In this document: positions 25,199 through 34,251 of the stretch, in pieces
Position numbering within the stretch: position 1 is the stretch's first letter
Layout of the letters: each line of letters begins with the position of its first letter
Source: Haloplasma contractile
GTDB lineage: Bacteria; Bacillota_I; Bacilli_A; Haloplasmatales; Haloplasmataceae
Assembly: GCA_016841945.1 (NCBI GenBank)
Contig: JAENYC010000011.1
Span: 28,823 to 92,822 of the forward strand
Reading direction: 5' to 3'
Length of the DNA stretch: 64,000 bases
Position numbers and translations under genes: made by a program
The notes under the pieces: generated by a model
Databases searched by the model: none
Told to the model about the DNA's origin: nothing
What the model saw: the letters and a program-made list of their open reading frames with translations, nothing else

Positions 25199-26602
25199 TT
25201 ATGGATTTTCTTCAATTTTAGATAATGTGATGATAATTCTTGTCCCTTTACCTATATCACTATCTACTGAAATCCTTCCTTTATGAGCTTCAATGATAGA
25301 TTTTACTATGCTGAGCCCTATTCCAGAACCACCTGTTAAACGATTCCTTGATTTATCAACACGATAAAACCTTTCGAATATATGCGGTAAATCAATTTTA
25401 GATATACCTATTCCTGTATCTATAATGATAATTTTTACTTCATTTTTAACTTCTATTACCTTTATAAAAATATCATTTCCTTCTGGTGTATATTTTAAGG
25501 CATTAGAAATTAAATTAATAAACACTTGTCCCATTTTGTATTTATCAACATAAAGGTAAATATTTTCTTCTTTAAAATGTACATTAATATTTTTAGCGAT
25601 TATTTGTGATTTGAATAGATTTAACACATTATGAATAATACCGATGATATTAACCTTTTCAATATGTAAATCGTATATTTTGTTATCATAACGTGATAGT
25701 TTATCTAAATCTGATACGATGTTATTTAACCTTATTATTTCTTCATAAATACTCTGAAGGTTTTCTTGATTAGCCTCTAATATACCATCAATCATCGCTT
25801 CAATATGGCCTTGCAATGTAGCAAGTGGTGTTCTCAATTCATGAGTGACATCAGATGTTAACTGTTTTCGAAGTTGACCTTGAGTCATTAATGTATTTGA
25901 TAACTGATTAACTGATTCAGTTAAATCATTAATTTCTATTATACTTGAGTGATGATTATTAATTTTATCATAATTTCCTTTCGCTATATGTTTAGTTGCC
26001 TGTACAACATGATATAAAGGATTTGCAATATGCCTAGACATATATTGTCCCATTATTAAAGCAATAATGACAAAAATCAATAATGCAATAAAGTATAATG
26101 TGTTTAACGATTGTAAAAATGATACATCATCTTCTGTATAAAAATATGGACTTAAAAAACCAATTACTACTTTTCCAACAATTTCATTATCTTGATTAGT
26201 CAATAAAAAATCCTTTTCCAAATATCGACCATTCCAATTCGGATTATTCGATTTCATTCTATCGATTATTTCATTTATAATCATTTGACATCTATGTCCA
26301 TGATGATAATTTGCATCCCAAATCACTTGATTATTTTCATCTGTTACTGTAAGGATATATCCATTATTAAGCTCATACATGCCAACCCATTCAATCATTT
26401 CACCATTCCAAGAATCTTGATATATGTTTTCAATAGATTGAACAATTTGCGTTAATTTATTTTCCTGCTTTGTTTTAGCATAATCTCTAAATTGTTTTTG
26501 AACAATAAAATTACTAATGATACCAATAAAAAAAATAAATACAAAAAGATAAGCAATATATGATAATGATAGTTTTCTTTTTAGACTTTGTGATTTACTC
26601 AT
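25199..26602 (-). CDS. Sensor histidine kinase (CueP-linked)
   Basis: 467 residues from the ATG at 26602, which overlaps the regulator stop by 8 bases; the longer frame is rejected. Layout: membrane segment 14-36, outside sensor domain 37-165, second segment 168-188, HAMP, HisKA with His254 (HELRTP), HATPase with NLISNALKYTP and DTGIGI. The sensor domain contains YHHGHRC (99-105), a possible copper or other soft-metal site. It pairs with the response regulator encoded just before it and probably controls cueP. Confidence 0.92.
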   Translation of the reverse strand: MSKSQSLKRKLSLSYIAYLFVFIFFIGIISNFIVQKQFRDYAKTKQENKLTQIVQSIENIYQDSWNGEMIEWVGMYELNNGYILTVTDENNQVIWDANYHHGHRCQMIINEIIDRMKSNNPNWNGRYLEKDFLLTNQDNEIVGKVVIGFLSPYFYTEDDVSFLQSLNTLYFIALLIFVIIALIMGQYMSRHIANPLYHVVQATKHIAKGNYDKINNHHSSIIEINDLTESVNQLSNTLMTQGQLRKQLTSDVTHELRTPLATLQGHIEAMIDGILEANQENLQSIYEEIIRLNNIVSDLDKLSRYDNKIYDLHIEKVNIIGIIHNVLNLFKSQIIAKNINVHFKEENIYLYVDKYKMGQVFINLISNALKYTPEGNDIFIKVIEVKNEVKIIIIDTGIGISKIDLPHIFERFYRVDKSRNRLTGGSGIGLSIVKSIIEAHKGRISVDSDIGKGTRIIITLSKIEENP

Positions 26603-27290
26603 TATCCTCAACACCAAAGCGATATCCAACTCCATGAACAGTTTTAATATATTTTGGTGGAGAATCCATCATCTTCTTTCGAAGATTTTTGATATGAGAA
26701 TCTATCGATCTATCATATCCTTCAAATTTATCTTGATAGACTTTCTCAATAATATTATCACGGGTAAATACACGATGTGGATGGGTGGCAAGAAGGGATA
26801 AAATTTTAAACTCTATTGGTGTTAAATTTACTTTTTTTTGATTTTTGTATACTTCATAGCGATTAAAATCTATGATTAAATCATCGTTAAAATAGGATTG
26901 TATATTGGCAAGCGGAGTCACTTTGGTCCTTCGCAAAACCGCTTGTACACGTGCCACTAATTCTCTTGGACTAAATGGTTTTAGGATATAGTCATCAGCG
27001 CCTATATCAAATCCATTTAAAATATGTGTTTCATCTATCTTCGCAGTTAACATCATAATAGGTACTCTTGATGTATTTCTAATATATTTACAAATCTCTT
27101 CGCCTGATACATCTGGAAGCATCAAATCAAGTATAACAAGACTTGGTTTTTCTCTTTCAAAAATCTCTATTGCTTCTTTTCCATTCATACTTGTAATAAC
27201 TTTATATCCCATTTTTTCAAGATATAATTTTACAACTTTTACAATTTTTATTTCATCATCAACAATTAATATTTTATAATTTTCTTTCAT
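26595..27290 (-). CDS. OmpR-family response regulator
   Basis: 231 residues: receiver domain with Asp55 as phosphate acceptor (LVILDLMLPD), the acidic pair at 11-12 and a conserved Lys in ILKPFSP, then an OmpR winged helix (about 130-228, ending VHGVGYRFG). First gene of the set response regulator, kinase, CueP, SHOCT. A copper or cell-envelope stress input is suggested by the neighbours. Confidence 0.93.
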   Translation of the reverse strand: MKENYKILIVDDEIKIVKVVKLYLEKMGYKVITSMNGKEAIEIFEREKPSLVILDLMLPDVSGEEICKYIRNTSRVPIMMLTAKIDETHILNGFDIGADDYILKPFSPRELVARVQAVLRRTKVTPLANIQSYFNDDLIIDFNRYEVYKNQKKVNLTPIEFKILSLLATHPHRVFTRDNIIEKVYQDKFEGYDRSIDSHIKNLRKKMMDSPPKYIKTVHGVGYRFGVEDNE

Positions 27291-27385
27291 GAAATCACCA
27301 CCTGATCATACTATTATTATGGATAGATTAATCCAACTTATCATCATCTAGTCTTTTATTATACTCTTTATTTATGGATTTTTAA

Positions 27386-27420
27386 TGAAAACCTATCGCC
27401 ACTTAAACGATAGGTTTTCA
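27386..27420 (-). terminator. Terminator of the RND-tetR operon
   Basis: TGAAAACCTATCG pairs with CGATAGGTTTTCA (13 bp) around a 9-nt loop. On the minus strand it follows the TetR stop at 27424. Confidence 0.85.
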
Positions 27421-27423
27421 TTA

Positions 27424-28017
27424 TTATGTTAAAATTTTTAAAATGATTTGTAGTACTTTATCAACTAGTTCATCCTTATCTAATGTAATATCGTCACAAT
27501 TATGAATGTAATGCATAATACTTGTCACAATCAAGTTACCAATACAAACGACTGTAAAAGCATCATTCACTTCTTGTATACTTCCTTCTTTTACGCCTTG
27601 TTGAAGGATATGTCCTAAATACTCTCGATATTTCATTTTTAATTCTTTTAATTTTTTCATAATTTTCTGTTTCAAAGATTCATTAATGAGTCCACCAATA
27701 TCTTGTGACATTAACATCGTATGAAACGATGAATTTTCGATAAAAAGGTGCATGAGTGTTTTAATATGATAATATAATGCATCTTTAAAGTTAGTTATTT
27801 TATCTTGGCGACTTATTATTTTATGACTCGTCTCTTCCATCATATAGATAATGGTCTCAGCAATCACTTCATCTTTACTATTAAAATATTCATAAACTGT
27901 TCCTTTACCAACGTCTGCTTTTTTTGCAATTTCTGATATGGTTAAATGATTTAAGAAACCTTCTTCTTTGATATGAGTAATCACCGCATTAAATATTTGT
28001 TCCTTTTTATTTGACAT
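27424..28017 (-). CDS. TetR/AcrR family repressor of the RND pump
   Basis: 197 residues from the ATG at 28017 (MSNKKEQIFNAV), one base after the pump stop with GAGGAG ahead; the longer frame inside the pump gene is rejected. The N-terminal HTH reads LTISEIAKKADVGKGTVYEYF. It is co-transcribed behind the RND gene, whose promoter has a large palindrome of the ACCGACCGGTCGGT type known for TetR regulators of efflux genes, so it most likely represses its own operon. Confidence 0.88.
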   Translation of the reverse strand: MSNKKEQIFNAVITHIKEEGFLNHLTISEIAKKADVGKGTVYEYFNSKDEVIAETIIYMMEETSHKIISRQDKITNFKDALYYHIKTLMHLFIENSSFHTMLMSQDIGGLINESLKQKIMKKLKELKMKYREYLGHILQQGVKEGSIQEVNDAFTVVCIGNLIVTSIMHYIHNCDDITLDKDELVDKVLQIILKILT

Positions 28018-28018
28018 A

Positions 28019-31000
28019 CTACGACTCCTCATGATCGCGATGTTTATGATTAAGAAGACGATACATAATAGGCGCTATAATCAAGGTTAATAATGTTGCA
28101 TAAACTAACCCACCAATCGCGGTAATACCTAATGGTTGAAGCAATTCGCCACCTTCACCAAATCCTAGCGCCATTGGTACAAGTGCCAATGATGTCGTTA
28201 ATGCGGTCATTAGAATAGGTCTTAAACGTGTTTTTCCTGCTTGAATCAGCGCATCATCAATAGACATTCCTTCTTCTCTTAACTGATTTACATAATCGAT
28301 TAATACAATCCCATTATTTACAACAATTCCAGATAGAATAATTAAACCAACCATCGCTACCATACTAATTGGTAAATCCGCAAGGACTAAGGCAAATAAT
28401 CCGCCTGTAAAAGCAAGTGGTATTGTAAAAATGACAATAAATGGATACTTAAGTGATTGAAATTGTATTGCCATTATCATATAAACCAATAATATCGCAA
28501 CTATACCTGCTAGAATCATATCATTTTTTGTTTGTTCAATATCTTCATTTTCACCAACAAAGGATACTTCATAACCCTTATCTCCAAATTCAGTTTCAAA
28601 CTCAGTAGAATTTAAATAAGCGTTAACTTTTTCTTCTACTTCTTTAGACACGTCTGTAATAATAAATCCTTTTTCTATTTTGGCTGAAACCGTTACTGTA
28701 CGTGTTTTTCCATCACGATTGATTTGACCAAATCCAGGATAATTGGGATCTATACTTGTCAGTGGTGTTGGTACCAACTGCTCATTTTCATAGACTGCAC
28801 CTTTTACTAAAGATGTTAATGGATTAGGATCATCATCGGTTCCAACGTAAATCGTATTTCTTGTTTCATCAAAATGTAGATTTGGATTGATAAGAATGGC
28901 CCCTACTGGTTTAGTACCATCGAAGTAAGGATTGACTTGTTCTTCATTTAAATATGGGATGTTAAAGAAATATAAAACGAAATCCTCATCATTTTCTTCT
29001 AATTTTTTCTCAATTGCTTTTGTCACATCATAATCAAATACACGAATTTGTGAGAGGAACATGTCATAAGTGACATCATCCATATTAAAACCACTAGATG
29101 GAACTGTAATATCATAATCAATGCCATTTACTTTTATCATCATATTGTTATCTTCACTTGTTGTCATACTAAACCCAAGAGATGTATAGAAATTATCAAT
29201 CGCTTTTAATATATCACTCTGCGTCACACCACGCATAATCGCATTGCTTTTATTAACCGTTATTCTCACAACATCATCAGTTTGAGGAATACCATTATTA
29301 TAATCCTTTGTTCCCTCTACTTTTTCAATTTCTGTTACTAATTTATTCGCAATCTGTCGCATGTCATCTAAATCATGTCCTTTAATTTCGATTTGAATAC
29401 CCGTACCACCAAATCCAGACATAGATGTTGTCGATTGTGCATTGACCGTTATTTTTACGACATCAGATGTTTCAACATTTTCAAGTTGTGTATAATCTAG
29501 TTCATCTCTAATTCTTTCAATCTCATTTGCAACTGCACTGGTTGATAAACGACGTTCATCTTTTAATAATACCGTAATTGAGGCACTATCAGTAGAACCT
29601 GTTCCTCCAAATAAAGACATGAATCCAGCACCACCAACATCAGCACTGACCGTTTCATAATCCTCAATTTCCATTATTTCTTCTACTAATTTATCAGTGA
29701 TTTCAGCGGTTTTCTCAAATGAAGTACCTTTTACCATCTCTATATCAACAGAAATCGTACCCTCATCTGTTTGAGGTAACAATTCAAATCCTTTCATATT
29801 AGCTAGGAAAATTGAAAGACCTAACAATACCGCAATGGTTAATAAGGATATAATTTTTTTACGAAGTGCAAATCTTAAAACTCTCTCATACAACGATTGA
29901 ACTTTAGTGAAAATAGTAGGTTTTTCAATCTCATCCTTCTTTTGATTTAATACCCGTGCACTGATACATGGTACCATTGTTATGGCTATGATTAAACTAG
30001 CAAGTAATGAGAAGGTAACTGTTAATGCCATCGCTGTAAATAAATCAGCTGTCATCCCTTCAATAAATACGATTGGTAAAAATACTGCTATCGTTGTAAC
30101 AGTAGAAGCTGTAATAGCAGCTGCGACTTGCCCAGCACCTTTAATGGCTGCTTCTTTAGGTGTTTTTCCTTCTTTAAGTAATCGATAGATATTTTCAATC
30201 ACCACAATGGAGTTATCCACAAGCATCCCTATTCCTAGTGCGAGTCCTCCCATCGATACGATATTTAATGAAATATCAAAGGCATACATTAAAGAAAAAG
30301 CTCCAATAACACTAATAGGAATCGCTAATCCAACAATTAATGTTGGTCTTATATCCCATAAGAATATAAATAAAATTAGAACCGCTAATATACTACCTAT
30401 AATTAAATTATTAGTGACAGACCCAACTGATTGTTCAATATATTCTCCTTGATTTAATAATTCTACATATTCTGCTTCATATTCTTCACTATCAATGATT
30501 TCATCAAGTTTTTCTTGAATTGAATTGACAACTTCTGTAATTCCATACTCAGATTGTTTCTGAAATGAAATGGATATTCCTTGTTTTCCATTTATTTTCA
30601 TATATTGATTAGTCGCTGCATTGATAAATCCAATATTTTCTGATAAATCTCCTAATGTATAGGACTCATATATCGGGGTATTTTTTAATTCTTGTAATCC
30701 TTCAATATTGTCACCAATATAAAGCATTCGAATTTCATTACCATCCGGGACAACTCCAGCTAGTCCTTCTATATTTTGATCTTTTAAAATTCTCATCACT
30801 TCTGTTTGTGTTAACCCTAAATCCTCTAATAACTCCTCTTTCAAATCAACTTGAATCTCAGTATCTGATGCACCACTTAAACTAACCGATGCAACACCAG
30901 GAATTCGTTCTAATTGATTGATGACGTCATCTTTTACCCATTCAGTTGTATGAATGAGGGATTCATTATCATCCATATCAGGCCATACTCTTGATAAGGA

Positions 31001-31420
31001 TACCACCATAAGGGGCATCATATTCGGATCAAATTTAATGATCATTGGATTACCAACACCCTCTTTTAGTGTTAGTAGTTCAAAACTCTCTCTCATCTCT
31101 AAAAATGCAGTATCCATATTAGTTGATTGTTCAAATTCAGTAATCACCATAGAAAAATGTTCTCTAGAAGTTGATTGAATAGTCTTCAAATTACTAATGG
31201 TTAGTAAATTTTGTTCAATCGGTATGGTGACATCTGCTTCAACTTCCTCCGGGTTTTTTCCTTCATAAGTTGTGACCACAACAGCATAAGGTAAGTTTAT
31301 ATCCGGAAATAATTCTAATGGTAACTTCGTAAGTGAAACTACCCCCAATAATATGACGATTAATATTGCCATTAATACGGTTATTGGTTTATGCACACTA
31401 TATTTCGCTATGTTTTTCAC
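28019..31420 (-). CDS. RND efflux transporter, HAE1/SwrC type
   Basis: 1133 residues with two halves, each one membrane segment, a large outside domain and five or six further segments. Typical stretches: IAKYSVHKPITVL at the start, LGIGMLVDNSIVVIENIY in TM4, VVNNGIVLIDYVNQLRE in TM10. It is about 80-90 residues longer than AcrB, with an extra outside insertion in the second half (about 800-900). Without an outer membrane it resembles SwrC/YerP of Bacillus, which exports surfactin and other amphiphiles. No membrane-fusion partner is nearby. Controlled by the TetR encoded behind it. Confidence 0.92.
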   Translation of the reverse strand: MKNIAKYSVHKPITVLMAILIVILLGVVSLTKLPLELFPDINLPYAVVVTTYEGKNPEEVEADVTIPIEQNLLTISNLKTIQSTSREHFSMVITEFEQSTNMDTAFLEMRESFELLTLKEGVGNPMIIKFDPNMMPLMVVSLSRVWPDMDDNESLIHTTEWVKDDVINQLERIPGVASVSLSGASDTEIQVDLKEELLEDLGLTQTEVMRILKDQNIEGLAGVVPDGNEIRMLYIGDNIEGLQELKNTPIYESYTLGDLSENIGFINAATNQYMKINGKQGISISFQKQSEYGITEVVNSIQEKLDEIIDSEEYEAEYVELLNQGEYIEQSVGSVTNNLIIGSILAVLILFIFLWDIRPTLIVGLAIPISVIGAFSLMYAFDISLNIVSMGGLALGIGMLVDNSIVVIENIYRLLKEGKTPKEAAIKGAGQVAAAITASTVTTIAVFLPIVFIEGMTADLFTAMALTVTFSLLASLIIAITMVPCISARVLNQKKDEIEKPTIFTKVQSLYERVLRFALRKKIISLLTIAVLLGLSIFLANMKGFELLPQTDEGTISVDIEMVKGTSFEKTAEITDKLVEEIMEIEDYETVSADVGGAGFMSLFGGTGSTDSASITVLLKDERRLSTSAVANEIERIRDELDYTQLENVETSDVVKITVNAQSTTSMSGFGGTGIQIEIKGHDLDDMRQIANKLVTEIEKVEGTKDYNNGIPQTDDVVRITVNKSNAIMRGVTQSDILKAIDNFYTSLGFSMTTSEDNNMMIKVNGIDYDITVPSSGFNMDDVTYDMFLSQIRVFDYDVTKAIEKKLEENDEDFVLYFFNIPYLNEEQVNPYFDGTKPVGAILINPNLHFDETRNTIYVGTDDDPNPLTSLVKGAVYENEQLVPTPLTSIDPNYPGFGQINRDGKTRTVTVSAKIEKGFIITDVSKEVEEKVNAYLNSTEFETEFGDKGYEVSFVGENEDIEQTKNDMILAGIVAILLVYMIMAIQFQSLKYPFIVIFTIPLAFTGGLFALVLADLPISMVAMVGLIILSGIVVNNGIVLIDYVNQLREEGMSIDDALIQAGKTRLRPILMTALTTSLALVPMALGFGEGGELLQPLGITAIGGLVYATLLTLIIAPIMYRLLNHKHRDHEES

Positions 31421-31440
31421 AAAAATCCTCCTATATTAAA

Positions 31441-31505
31441 TATTGTACTGACCGACCGGTCGGTCAGTACAATAAACATTATAACACTTTTTTTTAAATA
31501 GTCAA
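31441..31505 (-). promoter_or_regulatory. RND promoter with 34-bp palindromic TetR operator
   Basis: Minus strand: TTGACT (31500-31505), 16-bp spacer, TATAAT (31478-31483). Bases 31441-31474 form a perfect 34-bp palindrome with the core TGACCGACCGGTCGGTCA, just downstream of the -10 box. The GC-rich core stands out strongly against the surrounding AT-rich sequence. Confidence 0.9.
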
Positions 31506-31635
31506 TTAAATTCCTGTTAATAGATTGTGTTTTTTTATCAAAGTACATACATATTTTTAAAAAAACTGTTGCAAAATCTATATTTTATGATAATATATAT
31601 TATAGATACATACATTAGATATATAGGAGGTATAT

Positions 31636-32157
31636 ATGTCGCAAAAATATGCTATATTAGGACTTTTAAATATTTCACCTATGACAGGATATATGATTAA
31701 AAAAAACCTAGAATTATCCATGAAAAAATTTTGGCCCATTAGTTATGGAGGATTATATCCAACTTTACACAAATTGTCGAATGAACAAATGGTTCAAGTA
31801 GAAGATAATGATGGAAATAGAGGTCAACTTTTATACCATATTACTCCGCAAGGAAAAAGAGTGTTTCATGAATGGATGAAAAACAAAAATTGTACTATTC
31901 AAAATAAGGATGAATACATCTTAAAATTGTTTTTATCTAAAGATTTAAAAAAACAAGAACGGATCGATTTATTAAGAAATTATTTGTTACAGAAAAAACA
32001 AATGTATCATGATATTCAATCCATTCTTGATAAACAAAAACAAGAACAATTATACTATGATAAAGGGATGGAAATTGTATCTAAATACTCTTTACTAACC
32101 TTAGAAAGTGAAATTAATATTTTAAATACCATTATTGAGGAGGAGAATCATGATTAA
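31636..32157 (+). CDS. PadR family transcriptional regulator
   Basis: 173 residues. N-terminal PadR winged helix (YAILGLLNISPMTGYMIKKN, then GGLYPTLHKL) and a C-terminal coiled-coil dimerisation part (about 95-170). PadR proteins usually repress adjacent exporters or stress genes in response to small molecules. It is first in an operon with two membrane proteins. A promoter TTGCAA (31569) - 16 bp - TAATAT and a GGAGG site precede it. Confidence 0.9.
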   Translation: MSQKYAILGLLNISPMTGYMIKKNLELSMKKFWPISYGGLYPTLHKLSNEQMVQVEDNDGNRGQLLYHITPQGKRVFHEWMKNKNCTIQNKDEYILKLFLSKDLKKQERIDLLRNYLLQKKQMYHDIQSILDKQKQEQLYYDKGMEIVSKYSLLTLESEINILNTIIEEENHD

Positions 32158-32854
32158 TATTTTAGATTTTAATATCTTCTTTATTCTATTGATATTATTG
32201 ACTATTACTGTTTTATATCGTTATTATGGTTTAGTTATACATAAAATACAAAAAAAAGTAAACCTTAAAAATTCTGGCATGCAATTCTTTACAACTGAAC
32301 TTGCATTAATTATGTTTAATGTTTGTTTTATGCTATTACTAAAAATAAACATACTTAAACGTTTATCATTTATAAATTTTCATATGGGACTTATATTTTT
32401 AATCATTGGTATAATTTTTGCTATTATGATTGCATTTTTATCTTACAACCTAATGAAAGATGGTTCCCATGGAAAAGCCTATCAAAAGATGGTTCAAAAA
32501 TCCCCATTCTTTATATTTATATCTTTACTATTGCTCGTTGGATTTGCGGAGGATTTATTATTTATAGGGATTATACAAAATGTCTTAACTACTAAAATTG
32601 GTTGGTGTGCTATTATTGTTTATTTATTCATTTTTGTTTTTTATCATTATTTCAATGTATTAATAGGTGCAGAAACAAAAAAAGAATTTTTGGGGATGCT
32701 TCCAGTTCGATTGATCATATCTTTAATCATTTCATTAAGTTTTCATTTCACAAAAACGCTTATCTATGGCATCATCATTCATAATTTATTTGATACTTTG
32801 AGTTTTATTGGTACCTATGTTGCGATTAATAATAAAAAGAAAGAATCATGTTAA
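32150..32854 (+). CDS. CPBP-like intramembrane protein
   Basis: 234 residues from the ATG at 32150 (MINILDFN), overlapping the PadR stop by 8 bases behind GAGGAGG. About eight hydrophobic segments. The second half shows FAEDLLFIGIIQNVL and IHNLFDTLSFIG, which resemble CPBP (Abi) membrane proteases, but the canonical EExxxR is ED...G here, so catalytic activity is doubtful. CPBP proteins are linked to bacteriocin immunity and prenylated-protein processing. The PadR neighbour suggests inducible expression. Confidence 0.6.
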   Translation: MINILDFNIFFILLILLTITVLYRYYGLVIHKIQKKVNLKNSGMQFFTTELALIMFNVCFMLLLKINILKRLSFINFHMGLIFLIIGIIFAIMIAFLSYNLMKDGSHGKAYQKMVQKSPFFIFISLLLLVGFAEDLLFIGIIQNVLTTKIGWCAIIVYLFIFVFYHYFNVLIGAETKKEFLGMLPVRLIISLIISLSFHFTKTLIYGIIIHNLFDTLSFIGTYVAINNKKKESC

Positions 32855-33459
32855 CTTTTAAAAAATACTATCGATTATTCTTTACTATTATCATATGGAC
32901 TGGATTAATCTTGCGCCTAATCGATATTATTATAATAGGATTAAAAAAAGGACAACTAGCAAGATATATTAATATATATTTTAGCTATTTTACCATTGAA
33001 GCAAACCTCATGCTTGCCATATTATTGACTATTTTAACCTTTAAAAAACAGACATTTACTTATCCCATATTAAGAGGTGCTATTGTTTTATATATTATCG
33101 CAACAGGACTTATTTATTATCTTTTACTAGCTGATATTCATATTGTAGATGGTATTTCATTAATTGCCGCTAATATACTACATTATGTAACACCACCACT
33201 TGCTTTAATTGACTGGATTATTTTTAAAGAAAAAGCTGATTATAAATTTCATTATTCTTTTACATGGTTAATTTTTCCACTTATTTATTTTCTCTATTCA
33301 TTAATTCGTGGTTTGATTATTGATATATATCCCTATCCTTTCATTAATGTAAACACCCATGGTTACTTAACTGTTATTAAAAATGCATTTGTTTTAAGTT
33401 TTGCTTTCTTAGTATTAGGATTTATAATCATTGCATTTAAAAAGTTACAAAATAGATAA
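32848..33459 (+). CDS. Pr6Pr family membrane protein
   Basis: 203 residues with six hydrophobic segments. YFTIEANLMLA (about 47-57), LHYVTPPLALIDWI and YPYPFINVNTHGY match the Pr6Pr family, related to the FAR-17a/AIG1-like eukaryotic hydrolase group; function in bacteria is not established. It starts 7 bases inside the previous gene and completes the PadR operon. Confidence 0.8.
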   Translation: MLTFKKYYRLFFTIIIWTGLILRLIDIIIIGLKKGQLARYINIYFSYFTIEANLMLAILLTILTFKKQTFTYPILRGAIVLYIIATGLIYYLLLADIHIVDGISLIAANILHYVTPPLALIDWIIFKEKADYKFHYSFTWLIFPLIYFLYSLIRGLIIDIYPYPFINVNTHGYLTVIKNAFVLSFAFLVLGFIIIAFKKLQNR

Positions 33460-33572
33460 AGCAGATGATTTGGCAATGCCTTCTAGTAATGCTACACTAG
33501 GTATATAGTCGTCAGTTTGAATTAGAATAATTCATGAGATATAGTGAAATAATAAATCTAGGAGGTATTATC

Positions 33573-34211
33573 ATGAAAATGTTAAATGAAGAAGTCGAAA
33601 AACAATTAAAAGATGTATTTAGCAATATGGTAAATGATGTGACCATCGCTTTATTCACAAAAGAAGGAGAATGTCCTACTTGTGAAGAAACAAGAGGATT
33701 TATGAAAGAAATTGAAGCGTTAAATGAAAAGATAAAGTTTAAAGAATATGATATTAACAAAGACCAAGAGTTAGCTGAACGCTTTCATATTGAAATGGTA
33801 CCAAGTATTGTATTATTAAATGACAAAGAAGAATATTTAGGTGTCAAGTTCAATGGTATTCCAGCTGGTCATGAAATCAATTCATTTGTCCCTGCAATTT
33901 TAGAAATTTCAGGTAATGTTGGTGAAGTACCAGAAAAAATTCAAGAAAGAGTCGATAAAATAACAAAACCAACAAATATTAAAGTTTTTATCACATTGAG
34001 TTGTCCACACTGTCCAGGTGCTGTTCAAAAGGCTCATAAATTAGCACTAATGAATCCAAATATTGAAGCAGAAATGATAGAATCACAAACATTTAATGAA
34101 ATTTCTAATAAATTTGATGTATCTAGTGTACCTAAAATCGTGATTAATGATAAACATGAACTAGTAGGTAATCAGCCAATTGAAGCATTTCTTAATGAAA
34201 TGGAAAAATAA
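33573..34211 (+). CDS. Double-thioredoxin protein disulfide oxidoreductase (PDO-like)
   Basis: 212 residues from the ATG behind AGGAGG (33573); the longer frame from 33534 is rejected. Two thioredoxin folds in a row, each with a CxxC: CPTC (34-37) and CPHC (144-147). Each has a cis-proline (MVPSIV at 77; SVPKIV later). This is the PDO/glutaredoxin-like layout also seen in AhpF N-terminal domains. It reduces or exchanges disulfides in the cytoplasm. The reductase partner is not in the window. Confidence 0.85.
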   Translation: MKMLNEEVEKQLKDVFSNMVNDVTIALFTKEGECPTCEETRGFMKEIEALNEKIKFKEYDINKDQELAERFHIEMVPSIVLLNDKEEYLGVKFNGIPAGHEINSFVPAILEISGNVGEVPEKIQERVDKITKPTNIKVFITLSCPHCPGAVQKAHKLALMNPNIEAEMIESQTFNEISNKFDVSSVPKIVINDKHELVGNQPIEAFLNEMEK

Positions 34212-34219
34212 TAACATGA

Positions 34220-34247
34220 AAAAGACTTACTTCACAGTAAGTCTTTT
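34220..34247. terminator. Bidirectional terminator
   Basis: AAAAGACTTAC and GTAAGTCTTTT pair over 11 bp around a 6-nt loop, flanked by A and T. It serves the PDO-like gene and the converging ABC exporter gene. Confidence 0.88.
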
Positions 34248-34251
34248 ATTA

